Shown in pieces: positions 46,612 to 58,875 of a DNA stretch of 64,000 bases. The stretch is from the NCBI GenBank assembly GCA_950295325.1, contig OX485805.1, positions 34,707,501-34,771,500 on the forward strand, read 5' to 3'. A model generated the notes under the pieces. The model worked only from the letters and a program-made list of their open reading frames with translations, was not told where the DNA came from and ran no database searches. Positions within the stretch are counted from its first letter, which is position 1. Each line of letters begins with the position of its first letter. The DNA comes from Polytrichum commune (taxonomy: Eukaryota > Streptophyta > Polytrichopsida > Polytrichales > Polytrichaceae). The position numbers and the translations under genes are program-made.

Positions 46612-49600
46612 ATGGCGACACCTGCTAATCCCTCCACCATGTCACCTGCATCCGGGGCATCGTCCCCTGCTCCAGCAGTTGCAGTGAGTGTAGGTGGCAG
46701 TTGCTCTACCATGGCAATGGCACATGCATCTGGTTTTGGAAAACGTCCCTCCTTCAAGCAAAGGGTGTTGATGATCACCCCTGGGGGAGAATTATCAACT
46801 ACCGCAATGCAAGAAGTTGTCCAGATCTCTTCAACCGCGTCTGCAACCATTTTTTCTCCTACCCCACTGCATGTACCTGCTCCATTTGAGGCTGATGCAT
46901 TGGACATCAGTGGGTCCTCATTCACTATCGATGCGCCTTCAAATGGTAGTAGCAACAACTTTGATGGCTTCCATGAGCAATCAGACACCCAATTGCTACC
47001 AACCTCACATGAACCTCCAACAAAGAAGCGAAAAATTCCGAAAAGAAAGTACCTCCTAAATCCTAAATCCTGGCTGTATTTTTTGGGGAGTAATGCATTG
47101 GCTGAGGGCTGAGGGCTAAGATCATTCTAAAATGTTGCCTCAATTTCCAATTTCTAAACATGTGTCATTTCAATTTCTAACATGTCAATTGATGTGTGAT
47201 ATTTTTTCTTTCTCAAGTTTTGACGTGTACTTATTCTTGAGCCCTCAAGAATGAAGACAACATAGGAAGTGGCCCCTAAACCCATAATGTTTGGGGATTT
47301 TTTTTGGCATTTTGAGGATATGTTTTTGATGATGTCTTGTTTCTCATTGGTTTAGGGTGGTTTTGGTGCAAATTTCAAGAAAATTGGGCAGCAAAATACC
47401 CATGGTCACAACAGGACCCTGAAGGGGATGGTACATTTAACAAAGTTCAATGTACCATCTGCTCTAAAGTAACTGGCAGAGACAAAATACTGGATGCAAA
47501 AGATGACAACCTGAAAAAATACCAAGGATGGAAGAGAGCCCTCAGTGACTTACCTTCTTTGAAGGTGAAGAAGGATGAATGGTATTGGAACCAAAATTCC
47601 GTCTACAAGCGTGCTGAGAGGACATTTGCAGCATTGCCTGTTAATGAAATTGGAACCCTAGTTATAGCTGAGGCTCCTCCAAAACGCAAGGAAATGTAAA
47701 TGGCAGTCATCTTCCATTTGTTACAATTTGGAAGACCTATGACAGAATATCCACCCATGAAGGAGTTGTTACAATTCCTGGGCGTTTCTAAGGTCAAAAT
47801 CCTTCCTTTCCTTTCAGTTTCAATTGCTCATGTTATTAATTTTGTTTTGAAACATCATATTAGTTAGTAATGGCACTTGAGTGTATGTGCAGGTTTCATT
47901 GAAGCATTGGACCGAGGGGTCGGGTTGGGAAATGGCTGAGAGTTTGTTTAACGTTGTGCAAGCAAGGACAAAAGAAGTAGTAAGTACAACCCCTTATTTT
48001 TTCTATTACTTGCGATGAAGTCACAACGTTGGACAACCAATTTTGGATTAGCATGCATGTTTACATAATTCAAGATTAGGAAAGAGTGCCAATGTTGTTG
48101 TGTTTGCAGCGTGTGACAGTGTGACTAAGGATGGTGGTGCCGATAATATAACCAAGATGATTCTTGGTGCACTCACTAATGAAGGTGGGTTGACCCAACA
48201 TCAGATTAGAAACCGATTCATGGCATTTGGGGCAGATGGTGCATCGATTTTGCAATGGAAGAGGAATGGTGTCACTAACAAGCTACAAGTTTCTCATGCG
48301 CTACACATGCAAGGCATGCATTGTGTGGCACATCGAAGCAACCTTGCAGTGCAATGTCTATCAGATCTGGAGATGGTGGCTAGGATTGAAACCCTACTAG
48401 TTGTTCTGCACAAGTATTTTAGTAAATCTCCAAAACGTCATTTGGAGCTCCAAAAACTTGCTAAATTGCTTGAGTCTAAGGGCAAAAAAATTCTTCAAAA
48501 TGTAAAAACGAAGTGAATTTTAATGTTGAGTCCATTGAAACATGTTTTGTCGGAGTACCGCACCCTTTTGGTGAAGATATACTCTGATCATCTTGTAAAA
48601 CCAACAATCCCGGCAGCCAAGGTAAATTATGAACTTATGGCTGATATCAAATCTTTACTGACCTTGGCTACAGTGCTACCTCTTCTAAAGGCTCTGAAAG
48701 CCTTGGTTGTCTTTGCACAATCCCCCAGTGTATATGTGTGTGATTTCACAAAGGCATTGAGCATTTGTATCTCAGATGTGAATGACTTGTATTGCACAAA
48801 CAATGCATTCATTTCATATGCATTTTCATGCTTCAAAAAGATATGTGACCTTTTGCATGAGAGCATCCGCCTAAGGTGGCATTCAGATGTGAATGATTGT
48901 GTTGAGCACTTGGTTTTTGAGGCCCATTTGTCAACTTCAGCCGGTTCCCACCTCAATACAACTTGCGTTGATCATGTCACACACTTGAGGAGTTTTGTGA
49001 CAAGAGAATTATTTGATAAAACGATATCGGAGGTGAAGGTCGAGGTTGCAGGTATGTGTTTGTTTTTAGTTTTGTTTGTTTGTTTATGTTTTTGCATCTT
49101 TTGATTATATCAAGGTTTTGCATCCATGAGCATGGATCTAATGTGTTGGTTTTTTTATTGTAGATGTTGCAGCCATGATGGTGATGGAATTGGGAAGTAG
49201 GTTTCCCCCTAGTGAGATAATGAATGCACTGTCCATTGTATATCCTCAATTTTGGCTTGAGCCAGGGCATGAGGACAAACTCACAGGGTACATGAACACT
49301 TTGAAGCAAACATATGCTCACACCAAGGATTTCTCTAGCGCTACACATGTTTGTGATACATGTCCAGCAGTGTTGAGCGCTATGGCACTTGATCGGCAGT
49401 TGCATTGGTTTGCTGTGGCTATGGTGAGTAATTCTCTTCATGTAATGAGGGCCATGGACACCCACATTCATCCCTTAACCAAACTATGGCGTGCCTTGGC
49501 CACGGGGAGGTCACTTCATTGTCAAGTTGACACCACATGCGGACAAAGTTTGCTACCCCTATATTTCATGCCATATATAATTTTAAAATTTATGATATTT

Positions 49601-50311
49601 TTTCTACATATACACAACCATTGATAATATCTTTTTGAAATTTTTTTGAAATTTTAGTCATCTTAATTTTTTTTAGTAATTGTTTTAGTTCAATTTTGTA
49701 TCATTCTAGTTAAAAACGGTATGTTTTATGAAAAAAACAAATCATCAAATTTAGTTACCACTTTTAACTATGTCATAGGTACTATATATATCTACTTATG
49801 AAAAAAAATTGATAAAATTTTGACCCATTTTGGTGGTGCAACTTACCAAAAGAAGATTATTTTTGGTCGCACGTGGTGTTCAACTTGACAATGGAGTGAT
49901 CTCCCCGTGGCCTTGACACAATCTGGCCCTTTGAAGGGTATGTTTCCCGAGTTCTTTAAACTCGCAGAAATTGCGATGATCCAAGTAAGGGGTTATATTT
50001 TGAAAATATGTTACTTCATTAAACTTTCTCATGCTTTTTGTATTCATGTTTTTGAATGTAAGTTGGCTTCTTATTGACTTTGTCTCTTTGCATCCATTTT
50101 GTAGGTTCTTGGGAGCGTAGAAGACGAAAGAACATTTTCCAATGTTTCTTTCTTGAAGAACAAACTCCGCAACCGCTTAACTGAACATTTACCTCTTACT
50201 ACAACAATGTTTGCACAAAAACATTACACATTGACATCATTCCCGTACAAGGATGTCGTTTCAGATTGGAGAGCTTGCAATCCGAAGCGTGGCCGATATG
50301 CACTTGGTGTT
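46612..50311 (+). pseudogene. Second hAT transposase gene, intron-containing, broken
   Basis: Blocks in order: MATPANPSTMSPASG (46612) with a nuclear-signal-like KKRKIPKRK (47023). A zinc-finger-like region follows, with VQCTICSKVTGRD (47448). Then come FGRPMTEYPPMKELL (47730), ITCDEVTTLDNQFWISMHV (48006), FGADGAS (48228; catalytic-Asp region), HCVAHRSNLAVQ (48319) and MLSPLKHVLSEYR (48523). Last are VLGSVEDERTFSNVSFLKNK and LRNRL (50105-50180), the hAT dimerisation motif. Breaks include stops at 47698 and 48514, frame changes near 48000, and the MITE at 49501. The stop at 48514 (TGA) falls where relatives usually have a Trp codon, so it may be a single G-to-A change. The family differs from the hAT at 11.8 kb. 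Confidence 0.75.
49501..49909. mobile_element. 409-bp hAT-type MITE, copy 2, inserted in a hAT transposase exon
   Basis: Same length and sequence family as 13702..14110. The target duplication is GCCTTGGC at 49493..49500 and GCCTTGAC at 49910..49917 (one difference). The ends are CACGGGGAGGTCACTTCATT and, reversed, CACGGGGAGATCACTCCATT. Removing the element and one target copy restores the frame (KLWRALA then QSGPLKGMFPEFF). Confidence 0.9.
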
Positions 50312-51111
50312 TGATTTGCGTAGAATGAGACATTTAGGGGTTTTCCCACTTCTTCATAACTATTTAGAATACAAGGATCTTATATTACTTCTACTTTTAA
50401 GAGCCTACATCTCATACGGCTTATTGGCGATACATGCCATTGTAAATAAAGAAGTGGTTTCCTCCTAAATTTTTGTGACGTAATTTGTGGGATGTAATTT
50501 CGCATATTTACTGCTGCATTTCCTTGTTCCAATAGTGGCCTTGCAATATTTTTTATTTTTCACTTAGCTAAACTTCCAAAAGGCATCACAACAAATATCG
50601 CATTTGCATTTCTCTACTGTCCATTTTAGATAGCGGCAATTTCATTCTACCACACATTTCATCGCAATGTTTACAATTTCCTTACATGTTCACATAGCCG
50701 AAACTACAATGTAAAAAACCATTATAATAGCCATTTCACCCCCCAATAAAAAGTGAAAAAAAAATCACTGATTGTGGTTGCATGCAAGATGTATACTTAG
50801 GGCATCCCCACCCCAAGACGCCAACGCGGCCGGCAATGGCTAGCTTGCCGTGACCTTCACCGGGCTCCCACCCTGGTGCCCCTGCACGCGGCCCACCGTC
50901 AGCCAGGAAAACGCGGGCACATGCGTCGACTGGGACACCTGTTGGGGCGGCATGCCTCCACGTGGCCGAAAGATCCCACCCGCCACCTCACACCGTGTCC
51001 AGGCTGGCCGAGCTCTGCTGCTCTGCAGCTTGCTAGTTTTTTTTTTCAGCTTCATTTTTTTCACAGCTTCGTTTCTGTTTTTTGGGCTGCATCATTTTCG
51101 ACCTCTTCAAG

Positions 51112-52416
51112 ATGGATGCTTGGATGGCAAGATTGGAGGAGGCCCGTCAAGCTTTTCTGGATGACGACGAGGAGGATGAGGCCAACATGGGGATGGCTCT
51201 TGATCAGTTGCAAGACGTCATGGACGCGCCACTGCCTCAGCGAGGTGTGGCTGGAGGTTCATGTCTAGGGAAGAGAGCAAACATAGAGAGGGTGAGGGTG
51301 CTAATGGACGAGCGCATGCACCTGGATTATTTTGCAGAGGCTCTGGTTTGGGGTCCATCTTTTTTCCGTCGACGTTATCGCATGAGAAGGTCATTGTTCC
51401 TAACTATCCTGGACAGGGTGTGCGCACGCGATAGTTATTTTTTGCTAAAACGGGATGCTTGTGGCTTGGTGGGACTATCCGCTCGTCAAAAAATCACTGC
51501 TGCCTTGCGGATGCTTGCACTGGGGGTGTGCGCAGACGCCATGGATGATTACTGTAGGACTAGTGAGTCCACAACGATGGAGTGCATGAAACGGTTTTGT
51601 GTCGCAGTTCGAGCTGAGTTTGGGGAGTACCACTTGAGGCAACCCACCCGTGCAGACTTTCTTAAACAATTGGGAATAAACTCTGCACGTGGATTTCCAG
51701 GTATGTTTGCATCTTTGGATTGCATGCACTATGAATGGAAAAATTGTCCGGTTGCTTGGCAAGGCGATTATGGAGACAGGGAGGGCAAACGATCCATCAT
51801 ACTCGAAGCGGTGGCTGATCAAAGTCTGCACATATGGCACGTTTTTTTTGGACTTCCGGGATCGAACAATGACTTGAATGTTTTGGACCGCTCTCCCCTC
51901 ATCCATGACATGCTCGTGGGAGAGGCAACTGATATGACATTTGAGGTCAATGGCCAAGAGTACAACCGGTACTACTTACTGGCCGACGGCATTTACCCAC
52001 CTTGGAGTTGCTTTGTGCACAACATTCACCAACCTGACGACGAGAAGAGGAAACATTTTGCGTCTAGACAAGAGGCATGTCGCAAGGATGTAGAGCGGTG
52101 TTTTGGAGTATTGCAGGCCCGGTTTGCGATCGTGCGCAATCCATGCAGGCAGTGGAGTTTGGATACAATAGCTGACATTATGTTTTCGTGTTGTATTCTT
52201 CACAATATGATTATGGAAGATGAGCGTGATGTGCCTGGGCTAGAGAATGTGATTGGGAATGCAACGGTAGACAATGTGCCAATGCATAGAGGCATTACAT
52301 TAGACCAATTCACAACACAAACTGCAGAGATAGAGAACGCAAACACTCACTATGCCTTAAGAGGTGATCTTATTGAACATTTGTGGGCTTTGAAAGGTGC
52401 CGCCTTGCACAATTGA
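51112..52416 (+). CDS. PIF/Harbinger DDE transposase, intact
   Basis: The frame is open for 434 residues from the ATG at 51112 (an in-frame ATG at 51082 would add ten residues). Counting from 51082, the catalytic triad is Asp213 in SLDCMHYEWKNCP, Asp302 in YYLLADGIYPPW and Glu338 in RKDVERCFGVLQARFAIV. The spacing is 88 and 35 residues, normal for plant PIF-type enzymes. The N-terminal third contains an acidic stretch and a helix-rich DNA-binding region (LTILDRVCARDSYF, LSARQKITAALRMLALG). No stop or frameshift is seen and length matches full-size family members. It cuts and pastes the element, together with the second encoded protein. A poly(A) signal, AATAAA, lies at 52429..52434, just after the stop. 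Confidence 0.92.
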   Translation: MDAWMARLEEARQAFLDDDEEDEANMGMALDQLQDVMDAPLPQRGVAGGSCLGKRANIERVRVLMDERMHLDYFAEALVWGPSFFRRRYRMRRSLFLTILDRVCARDSYFLLKRDACGLVGLSARQKITAALRMLALGVCADAMDDYCRTSESTTMECMKRFCVAVRAEFGEYHLRQPTRADFLKQLGINSARGFPGMFASLDCMHYEWKNCPVAWQGDYGDREGKRSIILEAVADQSLHIWHVFFGLPGSNNDLNVLDRSPLIHDMLVGEATDMTFEVNGQEYNRYYLLADGIYPPWSCFVHNIHQPDDEKRKHFASRQEACRKDVERCFGVLQARFAIVRNPCRQWSLDTIADIMFSCCILHNMIMEDERDVPGLENVIGNATVDNVPMHRGITLDQFTTQTAEIENANTHYALRGDLIEHLWALKGAALHN

Positions 52417-52426
52417 TTTGAATTTC

Positions 52427-53944
52427 TCAATAAATTTGCCCTTGTAGGGTTAATCCTACATCAACATTGCATTGTCCATGTTCTACATACTCATCCACGT
52501 CTATACGGATGGGTTGCGCCCTACCACTGTGTGCTGCACTCCAATACACATTGCCACCCCCCTGTGTTGATGCACCCAAATTGTGGCTTTGAGTGGGCTG
52601 GCATGGATCCACCCGATCCATGTCCAACCAGCTGCGATTGAAGCTGGTAGCACCCTCTGTGTTGAGTCCAGCAACAGCTTGCGGAGCGCAATGTGGCTGT
52701 GCCCACATCCCCGCACGATGGTTGTGCTCCCAGGCATCCATCTCCTGGTTCGGAGTCCCTGCACCCCCCTGTTCGCCTCCCTCGCCATCGCAGCGTTGAT
52801 CCCTGCCCCCCTCCGACAGCGACACGCAGTAGTCGCCATCGCCCTCGCCTCCATCCTCTTCAGCTACCTGGGAGGCAGTCCCCTCCTCCATACCATCCTC
52901 CACACCTGCAGCCAGCCCAGCAGCCATCCCATCCCCGCCGCGAACCCCCTGCGACCCCTCCCCCTCAGACTGCTCGCCGCTAACCTCCTGCTGCCTGCGC
53001 CGTTTCGTCGCAGAGCTGCGACTGCGTTCGGCGGTCTCAGATGCCGCATCCAGGCGCTCCCTCTCCTCCTCATGAACGAGCTTCCTCCGCAATTTTTTCA
53101 ACTCGTCACCCCTGCACAGGCGCAGGTACTCCCTCGCCTTGACAGTGGTAATTTTGTCATCCGGCATTGTCATCAGGAGTAGCATGTTCTGATCCTCCAG
53201 CAATGCCGCTTTTTCCATCTGCGCTGCAGCCATTGTGCGTGTGGCATCAGCCTGAGCGTAGATTGCTCCCTCCCTCGCGCTGGCGCTCCTGGAATCCTCT
53301 CTCTCAGCTTTCGACCCACCAGGCCGTGTGATCCCCGCACGCTTTGAACCGCCAACCTCACCCTCGGACTGCGCACGGCTTACAGGGCTCTTGCCGGCGT
53401 CAAATTGAGCTCGGCCATCATCAGCTGCAACGGCAGGGGAGCTGCCAGATGCTGCACCGGAGCGCAAGCTGGAGGACGCCTTGGGGGAGGTCCACCCATC
53501 CATCCACTTGGGGTGGTCTTTGAGCAAAACCCAGCAGTGCTCGAAGGCGAACTCCTGCTTCTTCGGCGACTTCTGCCGGTACAATTCGCGGGAGTGCCGC
53601 AGTGTATCCGTTGTCGAGGTACCAGACTTGTTGAGCCTCAACACCTGCGAGTAGACGCCGCAAAAACTAGAGACGTCGTGTTTGATCAATCCCCATTTGG
53701 TTTCCAGGCTGCACTGTGGCCGAGGTGCATCCGGTCGGTGTTCGTCGTAGTGATCTGTAATCCGCTCCCCGAAAACCCCAGCTCTCTGCTGGTTACCCAC
53801 GATTTGATCTTGCGACACAAAAAGCACGCATCTGCACAGCTGCTCTTCTTCCGCGCGATTGAAATTCTTCCCCTTCACGCCAGGCTTTGCCGGCCCTCCT
53901 TCATTCGGCACCCTCGCGGCTGCTTGTTTCCTCCCCCCCGCCAT
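52427..53944 (-). CDS. Harbinger second protein, Myb/SANT-like with NAM-associated-type C-terminus
   Basis: The frame from ATG 53944 gives 505 residues; it stays open further upstream to 54160, but MAGGRKQAAARVPNEGG is the natural start. Residues about 25-130 show the pattern of Harbinger accessory proteins: NFNRAEEEQLCRCVLFVSQD, GNQQRAGVFGERITDHYDEH, ETKWGLIKHDVSSFCGVYSQ, with a WVLLKDHPKW block near 150. The middle is charged and repetitive, followed by a helical stretch with MTMPDDKITTVKAREYLRL and basic KRRRQQE. In known systems the partner binds subterminal DNA and brings the transposase to the nucleus. It is strongly GC-rich, with no stops. Convergent with the transposase. Confidence 0.85.
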   Translation of the reverse strand: MAGGRKQAAARVPNEGGPAKPGVKGKNFNRAEEEQLCRCVLFVSQDQIVGNQQRAGVFGERITDHYDEHRPDAPRPQCSLETKWGLIKHDVSSFCGVYSQVLRLNKSGTSTTDTLRHSRELYRQKSPKKQEFAFEHCWVLLKDHPKWMDGWTSPKASSSLRSGAASGSSPAVAADDGRAQFDAGKSPVSRAQSEGEVGGSKRAGITRPGGSKAEREDSRSASAREGAIYAQADATRTMAAAQMEKAALLEDQNMLLLMTMPDDKITTVKAREYLRLCRGDELKKLRRKLVHEEERERLDAASETAERSRSSATKRRRQQEVSGEQSEGEGSQGVRGGDGMAAGLAAGVEDGMEEGTASQVAEEDGGEGDGDYCVSLSEGGRDQRCDGEGGEQGGAGTPNQEMDAWEHNHRAGMWAQPHCAPQAVAGLNTEGATSFNRSWLDMDRVDPCQPTQSHNLGASTQGGGNVYWSAAHSGRAQPIRIDVDEYVEHGQCNVDVGLTLQGQIY

Positions 53945-54142
53945 TACGAAAACGTCCGGGTACAGACAAAAAGTCACGACACGTACACTGCAACGCCAGA
54001 AACCAGGTGTTTGCAGTGAGAAACAGGCCCCTTCACCTTGCAGGGAGGGGCCAGGTAAATGCCGGGGCCGGCCTGCCCTTTGCGGGTACCGCTGGGACAA
54101 TGGGGAGGTTACCGGGGGATGTGCCCGGGAGGGTGCCGTTGA

Positions 54143-54168
54143 GGCCACCGTTGGCGACAACGGTGGCC
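54143..54168. repeat. Perfect 11-bp subterminal hairpin in the Harbinger right end
   Basis: GGCCACCGTTG, loop GCGA, CAACGGTGGCC. Six bases inside the element border. A possible protein-binding site or replication-fork obstacle. Confidence 0.8.
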
Positions 54169-54177
54169 ATGCCCTTA

Positions 54178-56108
54178 ATACTCCATTAATTGCTCCGTTT
54201 TACTCCCTTGTGATGTAGCTCTTAATTACTGGCCCAAGGCGAGTCAACCACAAGGCATTATTACGTTGAGTCCACAATAGAGTAACAAAGTATGTCAACA
54301 AATCAATAAATACCTCTTTGCAGTCTATAAATTAGGAACCTTCGGAATAATGTTAATTAATTAATTAATTATATATATATATATATATAATCCATATGTT
54401 TCCATTTAGAATAGGCCTCACATTAACCGTAGAACATCATCAAGAATGCAACATTGCAGTCTTATTGGGAGATATTACAATTTATAAACATGATTAAGCT
54501 CTTGAAATCAACTTCAATACATGTAAACATACAAAGGTCCCTGCTTCCAAAAGAGCCAAAGTGAGAAAATGACAACAATAAGAAGACAATTAGTTCCAAA
54601 AAAATGTTGATCTTGATACTAGTATTATGTAACACTAGTCTCGAGGTGCCAACATATCTTGCATACCTAGGAGCCAAGCACAGTCACAACCAAGTTGTTG
54701 AAGCCTTATGCAAATGAATTCAAACATGAAAAAAAAAACCCCAAAGCTCGAAGCAAAGGCACATAAAATCACATTTAGAATTGCACCTTGCAAATACACG
54801 ACGTGCGACCTTCTTTAAATTCAGTTGACATTTGGTTAGATTAGCTCTATGGACTGTTGTGGGGACAGTCACTGAAAACTCTTTAAAGAAACAGTAGTGC
54901 CAAAGTGGTTTTTGACATTTATCCATATACTCATCGAAAACTAGAACACCATGTGGAATTTGAGATTCAAGATAGTATTGTTACATGTCCTTCAACTCCT
55001 TAGAAGCATGCACGATCAACATAAAGTCCAAACATATAGAAGTAATCAGATTATGAAAATCTCTTAACAATAAATAAAAAGAAAAGTGCATAGTGATGTG
55101 CATGATGCCGGTAAGTTGTCTTATAAAGGAATTGTTTGAGGTTTTTATCCCTCACATATGTTGTTGGTAATCCCTCCTCCTCTTTCCTAGTGGCACCCAA
55201 ATTCCATAATTTCAACCACTTCACTTTTTGATGATTATGGACATATGATAACACTAATCTGTACAATTTTTTCAATTGTATTTGAGAAACCTCATTATTG
55301 TCCCAGTATTTCTTGATTTCTTCCTTCATCCACTCCTTACCAAGTTAAGGATTGGCAATTGCCAAGACCTGATAGAAAGTGATGTCACGTTTGTTTTTTT
55401 TTTTTTTTTTGCCTTGTATTCTTCCTCGATTGTAAGGCTAACACCTTAATAAGTATGGTCAACTAGTCTAGGATACTTGAGCTAGTAATTTATTTTTTTC
55501 ACACCTAATAACATTTGCAAAACCATTATAAACCACCAATGAAAAAAAAATTATCAAAACCAAAAGATAGTATATTTTTACCCAATGACTTAATAGAAAG
55601 TAAAATTAAATTAAAAAAAAAATGTGGAAAGATTAGTTAACTCACGTAGTGAACGTAATAAAAGAGCACATTCATAGTGAGAGAGTACTACTTTTTGTAT
55701 GATTTCTCATACTTTAGTGAGGTTTTGTATAAAGTATATGGAAAGCAAAGTTTTATAATGTTGTCTTGAAAGTTGATCGTATATTTGTACATTGTAGAGG
55801 TCATAGACCATTTTTTAAAGTAATAGTGAATTTTAAAGGGTTACATTAGTTTTGAGGCCATTTTATATTAAATTATAGAAGCAAAACTACATCATAAGGT
55901 TCTAAATTGCTTATTTTATAGCAACTAAGCTTGAATTGAAAAAATTATACATTTAGTAGCATTAACTAGGACAAACTATGAACTAATTACACGTTTAAAA
56001 TACCAGTAACTTCATAAGTAAGTTGTGATGGATTCTTGAAAACAACTATATTTTTTTGCTCGAGATCATTAACTATTGAGACATTTCATAGAAACTAATT
56101 ATTATCTA

Positions 56109-56143
<35 letters not shown>

Positions 56144-57124
56144 ACTTAACACAAAAAGTAGGAATTGAAAGAACTATAATAAAACATTTTTATTAAACGA
56201 GTACAACAACCTCATTTTTTTAAGAGGTACCATCATTTTAAAACATTAAATAAACTAAGTAATGAGTTTTTCATCCAAGGGTGAGGTTAATCGAGGTCAA
56301 AGGCAGTTGGAGTAGAAGAAAATAAAATCTAGAAGTGAAGAAGTTCGAGCCTCCAAAGGTATGAGATGAAGAAAAAGACCGAATTAGAGAGTAACAAATG
56401 ATATAATAGAAATTATATGTCCTTCAATTATGATTGCCTCAAGCGGTGGAGGACGAGTCTTTTCATGGATTTTTATTTCACCACGTCTCATTTGCCTTGG
56501 ATTACCTTTCCACAGATTTCGTCACTGCCGACTTTTCATCCGACCATTTCATCTATTATTAGTTTAGTAGTGTTAAAAGACACTTATTAAAATAAAATAT
56601 ATATTGCCGAGACGGATTGACTGAGTCTAAATATGTTTTTATAATCGAATTCGTTCATTCAACTCATTTAATCATTTCAGCGCGGAGTCATTTCTTATCC
56701 TCATAATACTCTAAAATCTTTTGTTTATTGACTACTTATTGTTTGACTTTATTTTAGTCAATCCTAAAATTTTAATTTAATAAATTTCTTATATTCGTTA
56801 TTTTAGGATTTTTCATACTAACTAATTTTCAAAACTAAAAATCCTCCAACTGTCCAAATCGTTTGCTATCTAACTTCTATTAACCATCACGACTAGGTTA
56901 ATTGATTAAAAATATATATTTAAACTTTTTTTCTTTTTTTGTAAGCATGTGTGTATTTCTTTTGGATTTTCAAGCATGAACCAGGTTAAATCGACAGTAA
57001 ACATTTGTGAAGAGCTTATTATACATGCAGTCCACATCCCGAAGAAATTGACACCACTAGCTTTGATGCAACAAGTACAATTTATTTTTAATGTTTTCAG
57101 TGAATAAGTTTCCCGCTTACCCAC
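54178..57124. other. AT-rich intergenic DNA, no supported gene
   Basis: (TA)n microsatellites occur at about 54371..54390 and 56111..56140 and a poly-T run at about 55393. No exon chain or domain is seen. Confidence 0.35.
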
Positions 57125-57127
57125 TCA

Positions 57128-57349
57128 GATTAAACAAGGTGTTCAAGATCTGGTAACCAAAGTTGAAAACAAACAAATACAGGTGGACAAAATGGCAAGA
57201 AACTTGGATGATCACAAAAAACAAGATTTGGAGTATGAGGAGAAGATAGCGAAGTTGACAAAGATTGATGATCATTTGTGGGATTATTTATTTGGTGGAA
57301 CTTTGGAATACCTAAGGTGTGACACGAATGCAAATTCAACCATAGCTTA
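57128..57349 (+). CDS. Possible exon of a coiled-coil protein fragment
   Basis: After a TTACCCACTCAG acceptor-like sequence a frame reads IKQGVQDLVTKVENKQIQVD, then KMARNLDDHKKQ, then YEEKIAKLTKIDDHLWDYLF, to a TAG at 57347..57349: about 73 residues, strongly charged and heptad-like. I find no upstream exon. It could be a remnant of a gene or of a retroelement. Confidence 0.3.
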
Positions 57350-58875
57350 GTCCAATGAAAATGACATCATGTGTTTGAAACTGTATATTATTTGAAATAA
57401 TTCAAAAGCCAATACACCTTAAACAAAGATTTCAAAATATTAGAACTACCAGCCTACTATCTATCTTGGTATAACAAGGGTTGTTCCCAATAACACCTAT
57501 ATTTGCCGAAAAATATATCTAGTATATTTCATTTATGATTAGATTAGTTCATTTGTGCCTTCATTTGTTAGCAACAACATGTAATATGCATGATGTCATC
57601 ACTCGCTCCACCAATGTAGAATACTCACGTCTATGGTTCATCTAGAGAACAATAATGACATGATGTTAATTGTCTTAAGTATTCTAACACAAATCAAATC
57701 AACATTCTATCATAAAATAAATGAAATGTGGAAGAGGTTCTTTCATATCAACATGTCCAAGTTTTTGGATGTAAGTTGTAAACTCCTTCAGCATATTTTC
57801 CAAGGTGATAACAATCTCCCGCCACATATGTGAGAGTCCTTAAATGTGGCCACCACCCTGACTTGGAAGAAATTTGGAATTTCTATAATATGTTCTTGTA
57901 CCACCTGATCTACATAATCCCAAGTGACACCATTTATTCTTAAATACTCTCAACCAAGGTTTAAAATTATATACAAGATTTCCCTTCCAACACAGTACAT
58001 GTGTCCCATGACAAAATTACAACATTTGAGTATGCTAGATAAAATTAACAACAAACAATTGAATTTTTTGCAACACAAATATTTGTTTGACATGTTTTAG
58101 CTTTACTTGAATGTCACAATTTCAGCAACAATTGTGCATCTAATAATATTGCCTTTCATGTGAACTTTCTGATGCCACCCTTTAACCATCGAACTGTCCA
58201 AGAGTTTGGGACTTGGTTTATTGACAACATAAAGGGTGGAAGTCTTACAAGTGTTTATGGTGACATGGAAGAGATCACCCATGACATGAATTGGTAGGAA
58301 CCATTGCAAGTGGGCAATATGACTTCCTGTTGTAGCTTTTGTCACCGCTCGAAAATCAACTCAAAACTTAGCTTTGAAGGCTTCACTTATGTGCATGTCA
58401 AGAAGGGCCAAGAAGGGTCCACCAATGGGGTAAAAGGATGGAAGTCCTCAGCAATTCCATAGAGTTGGCCAAGTGTAGGTGGAGCATACATAGAGTTGAT
58501 GGACAAAAGTTCATTGTGTCATAGTTCTTGTTAGGACCTTCCTTTTTGTGTTGCTTATTTGATTTCCGAATGAAGAACAATAATCACCCCCGTAATTGAT
58601 TGTGGATCCACCCAATCTTCAAAGAAAGACTCATATAAATATGTTGTTACCACAATTCAAGATTAGAAAAATCATCCCCTTTCTAACAAGGTGCCAACGA
58701 TTGTATGTTTTATAATGAATCCAACATTCAAACCAACAATAAGACTTACAATTGCAAGGTACTTCGTGATTTTCTCCCTGAGGATCCAACAAAACTCAGT
58801 GTTCACCATAAGCATGTTGAATCAAAACTGCATCAAGCTCTCAAGGGGGGCAGTGTGTTAAAAAGTTAAGGATAT
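57350..58875. other. No supported gene
   Basis: Only short frames of ordinary composition on both strands. Confidence 0.3.

Larger units (their letters stand above)
50800..54174. mobile_element. Complete PIF/Harbinger DNA transposon, 3375 bp
   Basis: TTA target duplications lie at 50797..50799 and 54175..54177. The ends are GGGCATCCCCACC and, reversed, GGGCATGGCCACC, followed by a shared CGCCAACG. Each end carries a subterminal hairpin: 50831..50850 (CGGCAA/TTGCCG) and 54143..54168 (an 11-bp perfect stem with a GCGA loop). It encodes two convergent open genes, a DDE transposase (plus) and a Myb/NAM-associated-type protein (minus), whose stop codons are about 10 bp apart. It is clearly GC-richer than the surrounding DNA, especially in the second gene and near the ends. 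Intact frames and intact target duplications suggest a young insertion. Confidence 0.93.

Noticed and set aside
52583-53182. 199-codon and other plus-strand frames opposite the Harbinger second gene
   Set aside because: High GC content removes stops by chance; the minus-strand frame carries the family motifs.
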